This document shows, one piece after another, positions 45,186 to 57,597 of a DNA stretch of 64,000 nt (the stretch's first letter is position 1; each line of letters begins with the position of its first letter). The position numbers and the translations under genes are program-made. Location: NCBI GenBank assembly GCA_036365145.1, contig JAEOAD010000018.1:10124001-10188000 (forward strand), read 5' to 3'. Source of the stretch: Orientallactaga sibirica (taxonomy: Eukaryota > Chordata > Mammalia > Rodentia > Dipodidae). Under the pieces are notes generated by a model that did no database searches, had not been told where the DNA came from, and worked only from the letters and a program-made list of their open reading frames with translations.

Positions 45186-45867
45186 GTGTAGCCACTTTGA
45201 GCTTTTTAAAAATTAACTCATTATGAGGTTGTTTGTAAGTAATGTGTTTCTGCATTGTTTCATTTTTCATTTTTGTATTATATATGGTACCCTGGTGTGC
45301 CTTATCCTTCCCCCAACACTATCCCCACTCTGAGCTCTCATAGTAATTATAAAACTACTTTCATTTTATGTCAAGGATTATATTACTGAGATATATCAAA
45401 TAATATTCCTAAGTGAGCCTTGCATTTTACAGTGTAATATTTATTTTTATAGTGTAATATACCATTTTATTTCACATAAAACAGTGTTTTTCCTAGAATT
45501 AATAGTTATATTGTATGGTTGTGTGCTTAGCTTTCCAAGAACTTATCCTTAAGTCATCCCAAAATTTATCTATATAATTATAAAGTCTCTCAATACATGA
45601 AAATTTCCAGGTGATTTTATTTCCTGCATCCCAAGTTCTCCTCCTAGCTTTCTAGAGCTGTTGCTTGGGATTTATTTCCTTCTGTAACTCCTTTTATCTG
45701 TGGACCTTGTATTCTGATCTCCATGTCCTTTTCTTAATGGAGTTGAGTGTCTTATTTTACCTCCCTGCTGATGGGGACATAAATTTTGAACCTTTGTGTA
45801 TATGAAAACTCAATAACAAAATATATAAGATACACAAATATAGAAATATATGCAATTATGATGCAGG

Positions 45868-46980
45868 ATTTGGGGACTCAGGGGTGTCTGTCCCCCAGTC
45901 CTGTGAACCCCAACCTTTGGGTCCTTATCTGTTTAACCAAACATGAGAAAATGAATTCAGAGAAGGATAAATTATGAGTTATTAAGTTTATTCAGGGAGA
46001 AATTCTGAGTTATGAGGTTTATTTGTGGAGATTTGGTATCCAGTGGAAGGCTAGAAAGACTCCAGACTCGTGCTAGAAGCGAACTTCCCCCATGCCTAGG
46101 TGGTAAGGGAGGGAGTTGGGAGAATGGAGCTTGTGAAATCTCCAAGAGAAAAGCCCATGGAGAAGGTATGGAAGAGGCAAAGCATGGAACCTTGGGCCAA
46201 AAGATTTAGAAACTTAAAACTTAGAAGAGAGTAACAAAGTGAGAAGGAATAATTTTTCTTTTCCCCATCCCAGCCAGGCTGAGAAGGGGGGAGGGGTTAC
46301 CAAAACAGGAGGAGATTCAGTCACCAGGAGAATGAGTAGCCAAGAATTATTGCACATGTGGCAGGTCCAGAGTTTAGAGGAAAAGCATACATTTAACAAA
46401 GAAGAATATATCTGAATACACAATACATGTAAGAAGCAAGCAGAAAAATACCTAGGCAAATACCAAGATCCCTGTCCCAGCCCGGTTACACGCTGGTGTT
46501 AGGCGAAAAAACACTGTGCTGATAGCCAAAATGGGAGAGTGAGACAGTAATGCCCCTCCCTGCTCCCAGCCAGGCTGGGAAAGAGGGAAGAGCAGGGACC
46601 AGGAGAACGCTGCCCAGAGAGCGATTACACAGGTAGCAAGCCCTTTTATATAGTTAATTAGGATGGACTTTGTCATCAGCCTCAGGTGTGTAAGGGAGAG
46701 TCCTGATTGTTTTGTGGACTCAGTGGACTGACTCTGGAGGCACCCTGCCCACCTAGATGTGCTAGATTAGGAAAGAAGCAGGGATGCTGGTGGCTGAAAA
46801 ATCACTTGAAGCCATCTTGGGTGATACTGGATCAGACCCCGAGGTACAGTTTGCCTGGCCAGGTGAGGTGGTTTCTCCTCATTCTCTCTTTGGGCCTTTG
46901 CCCCTGTCTAACTGCCTATGAAAAGCTATCTTGCTCATATTTCTCCTTCAAAAATAAATATTTTACAATTATATATCATC
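45868..46980 (-). mobile_element. LTR-retroelement-like block
   Basis: The reverse strand of 45970-46010 reads ctccctgaataaactta, an LTR polyadenylation-signal context, and the G/C-rich composition is unlike the flanks. Inside, a segment with cccagccaggctg(a/g)gaa at about 46270 recurs at about 46564, with similar flanking words (ggagattcagtcaccaggag / gggaccaggagaacgctgcc). I cannot name the family, and no coding domain is seen. Confidence 0.4.
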
Positions 46981-47235
46981 AGTTTTGAATAGTGAAGTTA
47001 TTCATTGTCGTTTTACCTCTGCATTGCTGTCAGTATGGTGCTGTTGTGAAACCTGTTTGTGGAGTTACCTCGTTTTAACTTTTCTAAGATCTTTGTTGCC
47101 TCTAGTTCTGAAATTTCACAATGAAATGTCACTGTGGGTACATGTATGTGTGCATGCTTCCCTTTCTTCATCTCTCTTCATTTCTTTGAGCTACACATTC
47201 AGTTAGATCCTTTTAATGACATGGATTTCTTCAGA

Positions 47236-47412
47236 TTTTTAAAAATTATTTAATATTTTTATTTATTTGCAAGCAGAGAGATGGAGAGAGGGAGGGGGAA
47301 AAGAGAGAGAGAATAATATGACTCTGGCTTATGTGGGTACTGGTGAATTGAACCTAGGCCATCTGACTTTCCAAGCAAGTACTTTTAACCACGGGGCCTC
47401 CTATTGAGCCCA
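47236..47412 (-). mobile_element. B2-like SINE with internal deletion
   Basis: tttatttatttgcaagcaga, (GA)n, then directly gactctggcttatgtgggta and gaattgaacctaggccatct. The usual gggcctccagccactgcaaa part is missing. Confidence 0.85.
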
Positions 47413-47561
47413 TAATTTCTTCAGTTTCGAAAATTTCAGGATTTATTTCTCTAACAATTTCTTTTATCCTAAAGTTATAACCATTTGGGGAGTTCTTATT
47501 CTTTAAATGTTAAACCTCCTGCACTCACCACCTGCTATTTTCCTTTGTTTTAATTTTATTT

Positions 47562-47650
47562 TGTTTCTGGATTTTGGTTCTGGACATAGAATCTAAAACC
47601 TTGCATATACTAGGTAAGTGCTCTACCACTGAGCTGTATCCTCAGCACCT
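47562..47650 (-). mobile_element. ID-like SINE
   Basis: gtaagtgctctaccactgag followed by ctgtatcctcagc; reverse of the ID head with its tRNA A box. Confidence 0.7.
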
Positions 47651-47736
47651 TATTTTGCTCTTTAACAGCTCACCTTGTCACATATTTTACTCCATTCATT
47701 GAGTATTTATTTTTTAAATGCTAATTTTAAACCTTT

Positions 47737-47958
47737 TTTTTTTTTTTTTTTTTAAAATAATTTTATTTATCTATTTGCAAGCAGAGAAAGACAGAGAGAC
47801 AGAGAGAATGAGCACTCCAGGACTGCCAGTCACTGCAAATGAACTCCAAATGCATATGCAACCTTGTTCGTCTAGCTTTAAGTGGGTACTGAGCAATCAA
47901 CCCCGGGTCCTTAGGCTTTACAGGCAAGCACCTTAATGGCCAAGCCAACAGCCCCCTT
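47737..47958 (-). mobile_element. B2-like SINE
   Basis: Poly-T, tttatttatctatttgcaag, ggactgccagtcactgcaaa, caatcaaccccgggtcctta. Confidence 0.9.
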
Positions 47959-47989
47959 TGTTGATTTTTTTTTATCTTTAATTATTTTT

Positions 47990-48310
47990 ATTCTTTTGTT
48001 TGTTCTTCTACCCCCAACCCTGAACCACTATGCTTTCCAACTAGCTTCTCTTCTATTTTGATGATTTCTTTCCCCTCAATCATCCATGCTGGAACATGCT
48101 AGACCAATATTGTGCTGGTTTTGTGCAGGTAACAATAGCCACTAGGAGGTAACAAATTTTAATAGTCACTTTGTATCCAGAAGGCAATGTTCCAAAGCAC
48201 TCCTCCCCATCCTTTGGCTCTTTCTTTCTTTTACTTCTTCCAAAATGTTCCCTGAGCCTTGGAGTTGTAGAATAGATGTCCATTTAGTGCTGAACACTTA
48301 ATCACCAGTC
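47990..48310 (-). mobile_element. L1 3'UTR fragment
   Basis: accaatattgtgctggtttt, catcctttggctctttcttt, ttccctgagccttggagttg, atgtccatttagtgctgaac. Reverse of the Lx-type 3'UTR. Confidence 0.65.
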
Positions 48311-48500
48311 CTCAGCACCTTGATGAGTTTTCATTGACAGTCTTTTAAAACAATTTTCATAATTGAATGCTTAAAAATAATTACATATAGTATCCATGAA
48401 TAACTACCTCTACCGTTACTTTTAGATATTTACAGTTTTTAAGTAAAATTTACTGAGATAGGTCTTGTTTATATCCATAGGCTATACTTAAGCACATTTG

Positions 48501-48506
<6 letters not shown>

Positions 48507-48536
<30 letters not shown>
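48507..48536. repeat. (ATT)n microsatellite
   Basis: About ten ATT units. Confidence 0.96.
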
Positions 48537-48539
48537 GAC

Positions 48540-48890
48540 AACTTATTTAATTGTAGACAATATCCCTTTTTATTTTTCTCCCTCCCCCCACTTTCCCCTT
48601 TGAAACTTCACTCTCTGTATCCCCTCCCCCTCTCAATCAGTCTCTCTTTTCAGTTTGATGTCATGATCTTTTCCTCCTATTATGAAGGTCTTGTGTAGAT
48701 AGTGTCAGGTACTGTGAGGTCATGGATATCCAGACCATTTTGTGTCTGCAGGAGCATGTTGTAAAGAGTCCTACTCTTCCTTTGGCTCTTACATTCTTTC
48801 TGCCCACTCTTCCACAATGGACCCTGAGCCTTGGAAGGTAGGTTTGATATGTTTCAGTAGAAATGTATAGATTCACCTTGACTCAGGATA
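48540..48890 (-). mobile_element. L1 3'UTR fragment
   Basis: Pyrimidine-rich block (ctccctccccccactttccc), cctattatgaaggtcttgtg, ctttggctcttacattcttt, ggaccctgagccttggaagg. Shares words with the copy at 47990-48310. Confidence 0.65.
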
Positions 48891-49028
48891 AGTTAAAAAT
48901 ATTGCAAGTTTAAAATTTGTTTAATATACCTAATCTATCAAACATCATATCTTAGCCTAGCTACTTTAAATGTGCTCATAACATTTACATTAGTTTAAAG
49001 TTAGGCAAAATCATCTTATCAGTTTACT

Positions 49029-49112
49029 TTATAATAAAGTGTTTAGGGTCTGGGTCTATAACTTATGATATAGAGGTTGCCTCATAATCATGAAGTTATG
49101 GGTTCAATTCCT
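49029..49112 (+). mobile_element. ID-like SINE relic
   Basis: gggtctgggtctataactta, gaggttgcctcataatcatg, gggttcaattcctctggc (B box). Confidence 0.5.
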
Positions 49113-50271
49113 CTGGCAGAGAATTAAACTCTGGAACATTTCATTTATCTTAGTGAATATTGTACTAAAACTGAAAATGAAAATGTTTGTGTGGTATACT
49201 TTCCCACCATTGTAAACCAGGGGTTGTCCATATTGCCAATTTATACCAATTTATCTTCAGCATTGGAAATAGTCGGTTGCCCGTTTGTTTTTTCAGTAGC
49301 TGTCAAGCATCACTTTCATTTAAAAAGCCTTTCACAGTGAAAAATTTTACAACATTAGCACAGCTTGACTTTAATAATATTAATTTCATATTGGTTTTAT
49401 TAGAATATTTAAGTAATATATGTTCTTGCTAAATAACTAATGACTTAAGTTGTCTTTATATTCTTACTTTACTTGAAACCACCTTATTATTCCATGATTG
49501 TTGGTGTTTTCAATATATATTTTATAGTATAAAAGGATGTAATAATAGAACAGCCCCTAAAACTGTAAATATTGTTAGATGACAATGTTTATGATAGGAT
49601 CTTGATTGAAGAGTAAGTTAATTTTGGTTGATCTAACATAAGAGTGAGGCTTGTATCTGATACAAGTAAGAAGTGACTGCTCACTGTGGATCTGGTACTT
49701 TGGATTTAAGGGTCCTATTCTTCAGGTCTTATGAGACATGCATTGAAATTTGGGCATGAGGTCAGGAATGACTGCACTGCCCCTTGGACCTGAGCAGAAA
49801 TTGGAATTACTCAAGGTTGATCATGAGTACATACTGAGTGGATTAAGTAAAGGTGAAATGTAGATGAAAAACTGTTGGCCTAATAAATCAAACTAGGGGA
49901 ACAATACTCTCTTTAAAGTACATAAGGAAGAAAAATTAGTTGTCTTATGCACCTTAAGCATTGTACACTTATAATTGTTTTCCACAACTAACAAACAGAT
50001 ATTTACCATTATTTTATAGATGGGCAACAATTGCTTAATTTAACAATCATTGCCAAAGTCTAGTATGTGGTACCACTTTGATAACTGGTGTGTTTGTATA
50101 TTTAGCCACAGTACCAATTCTGCCTCTCTTTTTAATTGGTTCAATGTTTATTCTAATCAAAATCTTCATGGTTATAATGCATAACTTTTTAACAAGTGTT
50201 TTTAGAATGCATAACATTATTGGTTAGCAATTTTCTCATCATGAATGAGGTAGAGGTTAGCATAATTAACC

Positions 50272-50615
50272 ATATCCACAGAGGATACTTTTTAATACCC
50301 CCAGTGGATGCCTGAAACACTGGGGATGGTTTTAGGCCCTGTATACGAACGCTGTGGCACACATCATGTTAGTCTGACTGATAATACAACTACTAAGGAA
50401 CTAACAGGTGGGTAGCAGGTACAGCATGGATGCATTAGACAAAGGGCAAAACAGCAGTGCTGCGGGACATGTTGTGATGTTACTTAGGACAGCACACAAT
50501 TTAAAATTATACTTTTTTTCTGAAAATTTCTATTTACTATTTCTAGACTATGGTTAACCAGAAATGAAAATCCAGAAAGCATAGCCAATAATAAAAGAGA
50601 GCTACTGTTTTAATT
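50272..50615 (+). mobile_element. Tigger/MER2-like DNA transposon relic
   Basis: taatacccccagtggatgcc, tgaaacactggggatggttt, then at the end actatggttaaccagaaatg, aaaatccagaaagcatagcc and gagctactgt. Both ends match MER2-type Tigger termini as remembered; the middle is diverged. Confidence 0.6.
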
Positions 50616-50788
50616 AAGAAAATTGCTATAGAGAAGGGGAAAAAAATCACCTTCCTTGATAACTTAAAGGATTCAGAAAATCAGCTGCAGTAAAGATATA
50701 TTACTATTCTTTTGTTTAATTTGCTTCCTGTGCCCCACCTCCCACCAAACAACTATTTAGGTATTTGTGTTTTTGCTTAAATCTGTAG

Positions 50789-51152
50789 TTCACATCATGG
50801 AATATGTTGCAGTTCCATTTGTGTTACTGGACAAACATCCAATCAGAAGAAGCTTATATAGGAGGAAAGGGTTTATTTCAAACCTACTGAATACAGGGGA
50901 AATACCATCAGTGGAGGAAAAGAACTTCCATAGAACAATAGCAGAGAGAGGCTTCTGCAGCAAGCAGAAAGCACCAGCAGCTAGCAAACATGAACAACCA
51001 GAGCTCAAACTGCTCTGAACACACCTTAGGGCTGAACTATAAGATCTGCCTCCAGTGACACACTTCTTCCCCAGAGAGATACCCAAGTTGTTATCTCAAT
51101 CTTAATTCAAAACACCTGAGTCTATGGAGCCATACATTCAAACCACTACAAA
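50789..51152 (-). mobile_element. MaLR-like LTR
   Basis: tttgtgttactggacaaaca, ggaaagggtttatttcaaac, acacaccttagggctgaact, ccatacattcaaaccactac. Same family as the copy at 6225-6725. Confidence 0.5.
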
Positions 51153-51164
51153 ATGAAACATTTA

Positions 51165-51325
51165 ATTTATATATTCAACAAATATTGTGTACCATACTCT
51201 GTTGGAGATGCTAGAAACATAAGAGAATAATAAAAAAAGAGTTCTCCTACCCTTGTAGATTTTGTTTTAAAAAAATGTACAAACAATAATGGTTAAATAA
51301 TAGAAATGTGCTGTCATGGCTATGA
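51165..51325 (+). mobile_element. L2-like LINE relic
   Basis: tattcaacaaatattgtgta, ccatactctgttggagatgc, then gagttctcctacccttgtag. Confidence 0.45.
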
Positions 51326-52345
51326 GAAAGAAGCTTGGTTGGGCAGGATGATCTATGATGTTATCAAGCTCTTATAGACTTGAATGCAGTGATTGCTACT
51401 ACCTTTTGATCATATATGGACAAATGCATTTTAAACAGAAATATCCTGAAATGGAAAGGTCCTGGCACAGTAGAGAAACAAACATGACCAGCAGAATTAC
51501 AATTAGAAGATGAAGAGCCAGATACTGGTTATAAATGTAATCTAGTGATTTAATTAAACAAGTGATAACTTGTATTTGGTTGTCCTATCTCTTGGCTTAT
51601 TGTTCAATATGCATTTAAGATGGCTAGCATGAGTTAATGCTTTTTTATGTGTATTACACAAATTACTTTAAAATTATAAGTGGCATATAAATTCTGTAGT
51701 TTTTCACTAACATGTAAGATGAAAAAATATTTTAATTATATAGTGTCTTAACTTAAGAGAGGTGCCTATATTCTCATCTTATTAGAACCATTATGAAGTT
51801 ATAATTCCACATACTTGTTTACAGTAGGCTACTATCTGGATATGGGATTTTATAAGCTAAGTTCTTTTGAGACAATAGAAAACTCAGTTGGCTTAAATGA
51901 GATGGAAGGTTCTCTATAGAAACATCTAGCATGGTGTGGCAAGTTTCTTATGTATAAGTTTCTATTAATTTTTTTCTTATCCTTAAGATTCTTTTTCTGC
52001 CTCCTGGCCTAATATAACTTCTTCACTTTAGTTCATTATATATCTACATCCAAACAAGCAGAAACAATGAAAGGAAATCCTTCCCTTTTAAGGATATTGC
52101 CCAGAAATTGTGTATAACACTTTTATTTTATATACCATTGTTCAGGTCTAACACACAATGTAAGGAAAACTGAGAAATGCAGGTATTTACTTGGGTCAAT
52201 TCTGTACCTGTTGAAAGTTGGTGCCTTTTTTTTGACAGGGAGATACTAGTGTACAGCTACACATCTCTGCACCACAGGGACAATTAGTTTTATAGCAATG
52301 TGGTTTGTTACCCCAATTTTTCAATATTAAAGTTATTTTAAATCA

Positions 52346-52520
52346 GGAGATGGGCGTGGTGGTGCACGCCTTTAATCCCAGTACTTGGGAGGCAGAGGTA
52401 GGAGGATCACCGAGAGTTCGAGGCCACCCTGAGACTACATAGTTAATTCCAGGTCAGCCTGAGCTGTATTAAGATCCTACCTTGATAACCAATACCAAAA
52501 AAAAAAAAAAAAAAAAAAGT
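52346..52520 (+). mobile_element. B1-like SINE
   Basis: gatgggcgtggtggtgcacg, gagttcgaggccaccctgag, actacatagttaattccagg, poly-A tail. Confidence 0.96.
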
Positions 52521-52555
52521 TATTTTACCTTGCTGCATGATTCTGTGAAATTTTT

Positions 52556-52764
52556 TAAAGATTTTATTTTAATTTATTTATTAGAGTCAGGGAGAGAGAG
52601 AGAGTGAGAATGGGTACGCCAGGGTTTCCAGCCACTGCAAATGAACTCCAGATGCATGTGCCACCATATGAATCTGGCTTACGACATGGGACCTAGAAGA
52701 TCAAACCTGGGTCCTTAGGCTTCACAGGATGCACCTTAATCACTGAGCCATCTCTCCATCCTCC
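52556..52764 (-). mobile_element. B2-like SINE
   Basis: tttaatttatttattagagt, agggtttccagccactgcaa, gatcaaacctgggtccttag, gagccatctctccatcc. Confidence 0.92.
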
Positions 52765-52843
52765 GAGTTTTTAATAGATGAATTTGTCCTTTGACCTTCT
52801 GTGGGAATTCAGTATCAAGGTAGCCATTAAAAGTATCAAGGTG

Positions 52844-52995
52844 GGCTGGAGAGATGGCTCAGTGGATAAGGCACTTGCCTATGAAGCCTAAGGACCCAGG
52901 TTCGATTCTCCAGGTCCCATGTAAGCCAGATGCACATGTTGGCACATGCATCTGGAGTTTGTTTATAGTGGCGAGAGGCCCTGGTGTGCCCATTC

Positions 52996-53031
<36 letters not shown>

Positions 53032-53052
53032 ACTAATAAATAAAAAAAAATG
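52844..53052 (+). mobile_element. B2-like SINE
   Basis: gggctggagagatggctcag, cccaggttcgattctccagg, gcatctggagtttgtttata, (CT)n, aataaataaaaa. Close to a consensus copy. Confidence 0.95.
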
Positions 53053-53094
53053 TGTAAAGTAATATCAAGCCCTCTTCAGTGAATGAGTGAAGGG

Positions 53095-53290
53095 TTTATG
53101 TTTCCCCACCCCTCACAGAAGAGCTATTGCTGGTTAATGGTTTCTGGGGAATGGGAGTCATTCTCTTCAGTGATGTATCCATGCACTAGTATGTAGGAAG
53201 GAGAAGGGGTTCCATGGGAGGGGAGAATGTTAATGAGAATCCTTATGGTCAAATTAACATATAATACATAAATAGTATAATCAAGAGAAA
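53095..53290 (+). mobile_element. L1 3'-end fragment
   Basis: gctattgctggttaatggtt, ggagtcattctcttcagtga, catgcactagtatgtaggaa, then an A-rich end. Confidence 0.55.
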
Positions 53291-53736
53291 AGATTTTTAA
53301 ATGTAAAAAGGTATTTAAAAATATAAGATAGTATCAAGCCATAATGCTGAGGTTTAAATGCTACTAGTACTACCTATCAACGGTGAAACCTTGGACATGT
53401 GTATTAAACTTTATATGATAAATATTTTAATTTTCAAAAGGGAAAATAATAGTATCATACTCGGGGAAGTGTTACCAGGATTAAAAAATTGATTATTTAG
53501 AACTTAGAAACTTTTTCTGGAATATAGTAAACTCTCAAGTGTTGTTAATTATTATTACCACTTGGTAGGTTTTTAGTGAAAGTAATTTTCACAATACCCT
53601 AAGTAAAATAACTGAAAGTTACTTATAAAAATGTATTCGTGTTTCCACTATAGTGGAGGGCTCATGATTGAATAATTTGAATCTAAATTTGCTTGTGTAA
53701 TTGCAGAGTATTTTATTATATGAAGAAAAAATTTTT

Positions 53737-53922
53737 GTTAAAATACTATTTATTTGAGAGATAGAAAGAGTAGTAAGCACACTAGGGCCACTTGCCACTG
53801 CAAACAAATTCTAGACATGTGTCACATTGTGCACCTGGCTTTATATTGAGTACTAAGGAATCGAACTCGGTCCAGATTTTTCAAGCAAGTGCCTTTAATT
53901 ACTAAGCCATTTCCCTAGAATG
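53737..53922 (-). mobile_element. B2-like SINE
   Basis: atactatttatttgagagat, gggccacttgccactgcaaa, ctaaggaatcgaactcggtc, taagccatttccctag. Confidence 0.88.
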
Positions 53923-54274
53923 TATTTTCTATGTGATAAACAGTAATATTTTAGGACATATACACAAATATTTACTTATTTGCAAATAGGCTTTTTTTAA
54001 AAAAATTTTAAGTTTGGTATCTCTCTTAAAAACCATTCATGAGTCAAGCTGACTATTAGCAGCCAAAGTATCTGGTTACCATATTTCGGGGTAGATGAAG
54101 GCAACAGTGATGTGGCAGCTGAAAGTTGAATGTCTTTCCGGTAGAACACCCTGTGTGTTCCCTGAGGCAGGGTAAGCTCACCTGCAGTGGCTGGAGTAGA
54201 ATGTCCAGTATCCTGCTCTATCACTCTTCTGCTCATACTTATGTGAGCTGCAGATTATTACTAATCATAGAGCT

Positions 54275-54425
54275 TGCCTTTTTTCTTTTTCTTCACGGCC
54301 TGGATCCAGAGATTCTGAGGCTCTCTTACTGGACTGGGGTTTCAGATGCATGTGGCACAGTCATTTATGTGGGTCCTGGGTATCAAACACAAGTGTCTCT
54401 GAGGTCTCCTCATGTGCCCCACATT
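54275..54425 (-). mobile_element. Degenerate tRNA-SINE, 190 bp upstream of exon 4
   Basis: tttcagatgcatgtggcaca, gtgggtcctgggtatcaaac, acaagtgtctctgaggtctc. Only the middle is recognisable. Confidence 0.45.
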
Positions 54426-54610
54426 GATTTTGTAATTCACAAAACAAGCTGCATTGTTACTGTTCTTCATTGCGATCTTATGATGCCCTACGGAAGACTA
54501 GCTTTCATTTTGTTTTCAGTTGTCAAAAGATACTGTATGCTTTGTTGCTGTTGTTTTCAAAAACTTCATAACTGTCAAATTCAATTCCTCTTTCATGTCT
54601 TTGTATAAAG

Positions 54611-54661
54611 GTCGATTGAGCTATCCACACCCAGGAACTGACAATCTCCTGATGTTAAATG
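54611..54661 (+). CDS. CPEB2: CPEB2 coding exon 4 (51-nt cassette)
   Basis: 51 nt, phase 1 to phase 1, so it can be included or skipped without shifting frame. The acceptor is tttgtataaag|gtcga and the donor aatg|gtgagt. It encodes GRLSYPHPGTDNLLMLN. This matches the 17-residue alternatively spliced segment known in CPEB2, CPEB3 and CPEB4 just before the 8-residue microexon. The acceptor is mediocre: its pyrimidine tract is interrupted by purines and it ends AAAG rather than CAG, in keeping with regulated use. It sits after an 18-kb intron. Confidence 0.93.
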
Positions 54662-54771
54662 GTGAGTGTTATAAAACATTTTCATTTTTCCAATTGTTTT
54701 TTATAAATAAAAGTCATTAAAAAATATTTCTCTGAACCTCACCCTACACACAATTTAATTATCTTAGGAAA

Positions 54772-54922
54772 ATAAAGCTATACCCAGGCATAATGATATT
54801 TATCTATAGTAATCCCAGTTCTGTGGGATGCTGGCCAAAAGATCACATGAGCTCATTAGTTCTAGACTAGGCTAGCCTGGGCACCATAATGAGAATCATC
54901 TTAAAAAAAATAAAATAAAGTA
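54772..54922 (+). mobile_element. Old B1-like SINE
   Basis: ctatacccaggcataatgat, gtaatcccagttctgtggga, ggctagcctgggcaccataa, A-rich tail. Confidence 0.7.
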
Positions 54923-55499
54923 ATAATTATTCATACACAGTGTAGAAATAGGAATCTGGGTGTATCCTCCCTGAAAAAGTAATAATTGAAGTATGGTTTG
55001 GACAATTAAGACTTAATTAGCAGACTTTGAGAGCAATACTTATTTGAACATTGATTTTCTGTTTCAAGGTATTACCTTGAACAAATAATCTTGATCTTTG
55101 CTTGCCATTCTATAAAACAAAAGTACAGTCTCAAGAATTATTATAAAAACTAAATGGCATAAAGTTTGCAAACTGTATAGAGCTTGTTACTGAGTATAAG
55201 CACTTGGATTTATATTAAACTAAGAAATGTAGTGGTGGTTCTATAAATGTGATAATTACACTTATTTGATTTATTCTTACTGTGAGTTTTTCATTTGAAA
55301 TTCACCAGTGACAAAATAATAAATTTCATTTAAGTTTGGTTTCCTGCTATTTGAAAAAAATATTATTTACAGAGTCATAGTACTTAGCCACATGCATGAT
55401 TTTACAGCAGTAGAGGAGGAGGGTTAAAAGATTCTCAGAAGTACTTTTAAATCATAAGTAAGCAGGTAGACTTGCTTTACAATAATATGATTAGAAGGG

Positions 55500-55785
55500 T
55501 CTGGGAGAAGCTCCATTGGTAAAGTATTTGCCTGACAAGATTGAGACGCCGAGTTCAACACCCAGAACTCAAAAATAACCGTGCCTGGCAAGGCAGTGTA
55601 CATCCCTAATCCTAGTGCTGGGAAGGTGGAGACAGAAGGATCCCTAGTGCTCTTAGCCAGCAAATCTAGCTTAATTATCGAACTTCAGGCCAGTTAAAGA
55701 TCCTGTCTCAAAATAAGGTGGATAGCATTTCTAAAAGATGACACACGCCTATTCTCTGGCCCATACACTCATGCACTTGGCCATT
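55500..55785 (+). mobile_element. B4-like composite SINE
   Basis: gagaagctccattggtaaag (tRNA-like part), gtgcctggcaaggcagtgta, ccctaatcctagtgctggga (B1-like part), gatcctgtctcaaaataagg, CA-rich tail. Confidence 0.75.
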
Positions 55786-56315
55786 AAAGTGCACACATAT
55801 AAACATGTGCCTACAGGTAGACATACATAGAAACCCATTATTAGAATGATTTGACTCTTTCCTTTCATCTAAGCTTGTTGAAATAAGATAGCAAGTTGAG
55901 CACAATAGGCTGAAAATAAGATCAATGTTAAGTTAGTTTGTATGGACTAAGATAAGATGACTGTAATGACCAGAAGGTAGAAATGAAGCTGATCTAACTG
56001 AGAATGTCATGGTAGATAGAGTTTTGAATCAGAAAATATAGAAGAAGAAGCAAAGTTATGGGAGGTGACTGGTCTGTTCATAAAATTGTGTTGCCTAGTA
56101 CATGGAAGCCTCATCTAAGTACTGGGGCTTTGACTAGAAAGACAGTAGACACTGCATTTAAAGACTTTTTTATTCAGCTTTTCACACTTCTCTGCAGTGA
56201 GTCTCTGATTCTAATCCATAAAATAATATGGTTGAAAATGAGTTTACAATATTCAAAATAATTTATTGATGTTATTCCCTTGGCTTGCTGTATAAAATAA
56301 GATCAATTTTTTTTT

Positions 56316-56540
56316 CTTAAAGTTTATTTATTTATTTGCAAGCCGTGAGAGAGAAGAGATAGGCAGAGAATGGGCGCACCAGGGTCTCCAGCCACTGGCA
56401 ATGAAGTCCAGATGCATGCACTACCTTGTGATTTACGTACTAGAAATTTGAACTAGAAAATTGGTACTAGAAAATTGAACCCAGGTCATTAAACTTTCTA
56501 GGCAAATGCCTTAATCACTAAGTCATCTTTTCAGCCTAAA
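56316..56540 (-). mobile_element. B2-like SINE
   Basis: gtttatttatttatttgcaa, agggtctccagccactggca, a short local duplication (gtactagaaatttgaa / ctagaaaattgaa), aagtcatcttttcagcct. Confidence 0.9.
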
Positions 56541-56869
56541 AAATGATAGGTTTGCATAATGATAGTCTTTGCTTCACTTTCCTTAAACTTTCTATGTGGC
56601 GAATAAAATAACTCACACATCTGTTTTTAACTCTGAGAAATTATTATTAGAAATTTTATTTAATTTTTCACATGTTCTGATAAAGTCCATTTGAGAGTTC
56701 CTTAAAAGATGTTTGTGTGTTAGATCAGGCACAGACGTTTTGGCATTGCTTAATAAACTGAACTAACTGTAAGCTCATATGGTAATAGTAAAATGTCACT
56801 TTTGTAAGCAAAAAGTGTAGAAAGCTGTTTTTGCAACTTTTTGTTAGGTTAAAAATTATTAATTTATTG

Positions 56870-57021
56870 TTTTTTTCTTTTTGATGTAGGGTTTCATTCT
56901 AGCCCAAGCTGGCCTGGAATTAACTATGTAGTCTCTGGCTGGCCTCAAACTCAAGATGATCCTCCTTCCCCTGCCTCTTAAATGCTGGGATTAAAGGTGT
57001 GCGCCACGACTCCTGGCTCAA
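56870..57021 (-). mobile_element. B1-like SINE
   Basis: gatgtagggtttcattctag, ttaactatgtagtctctggc, aaatgctgggattaaaggtg, gcgccacgactcctggct. Confidence 0.92.
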
Positions 57022-57506
57022 TTGATGGTTTTTTCAATTGCCAAAAGTCCTTATAAATTTAGATGTTGGGTTGAAAAATATTTCATCACATGGAAGACAT
57101 AAGAATTTTATTTCAGGAAAGAATACCATCTAGTAGACAACCCAGCTTTATTATTTTTTAATGTGAGCATTCTCAGACTGTCTTTGGAGGCTCTAATGCA
57201 TACTCAGTGAAGAAAGACAATATGGAAATCCAGAACTTTTTTTGGCAAGGGACTAGGGGAAGAAAAATAAAATAATGAATTTAGGACATGAAAATGTATT
57301 AGAACATTAAGAGAGACAACTTGATCCAAAGAGAAAAAGTATTTTACCCACTTGGGATCTTTGGTTAATTGGTAAAGTAAGAATGACATAGTTGGTTCCA
57401 TTTGTGGAGTAAGAAAATATTAAATGGTGGTAACTTAGATCATTGTCATGGGTAGCAAGGTCATAAGGCAATAAGGGCACTTTAGAGGTAAAGAATTTTC
57501 ATCAAC

Positions 57507-57597
57507 TTTTTTTTAATGTAGGTACTGGGGAATCTAACCTGGATCATTAGTCTTTGCAGGCAATCACCTTAACCAGTGTGCCATTTACCCAGCCCTC
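57507..57597 (-). mobile_element. Truncated B2-like SINE
   Basis: atgtaggtactggggaatct, aacctggatcattagtcttt, ccatttacccagccc. Only the tRNA-like half is present. Confidence 0.85.

Larger units (their letters stand above)
36575..54610 (+). other. CPEB2: CPEB2 intron 3
   Basis: 18036 bp, gtaggt to tttgtataaag. It carries most of the SINEs in the window plus L1 3' ends, a Tigger/MER2-like relic and an LTR-like block. Stretches with nothing recognised: 37396-37850, 38970-39245, 40800-41285, 41500-43410, 43550-43980, 44530-45860, 49120-50270, 51325-52340 and 53925-54270. A 188-codon open frame at 42466-43032 has no ATG and is not credible as a gene. Confidence 0.9.

Noticed and set aside
54126..54608. 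160-codon open frame running up to exon 4
   Set aside because: It crosses a degenerate SINE, stops three bases before the acceptor and is not in the exon's frame. Not an extension of CPEB2.
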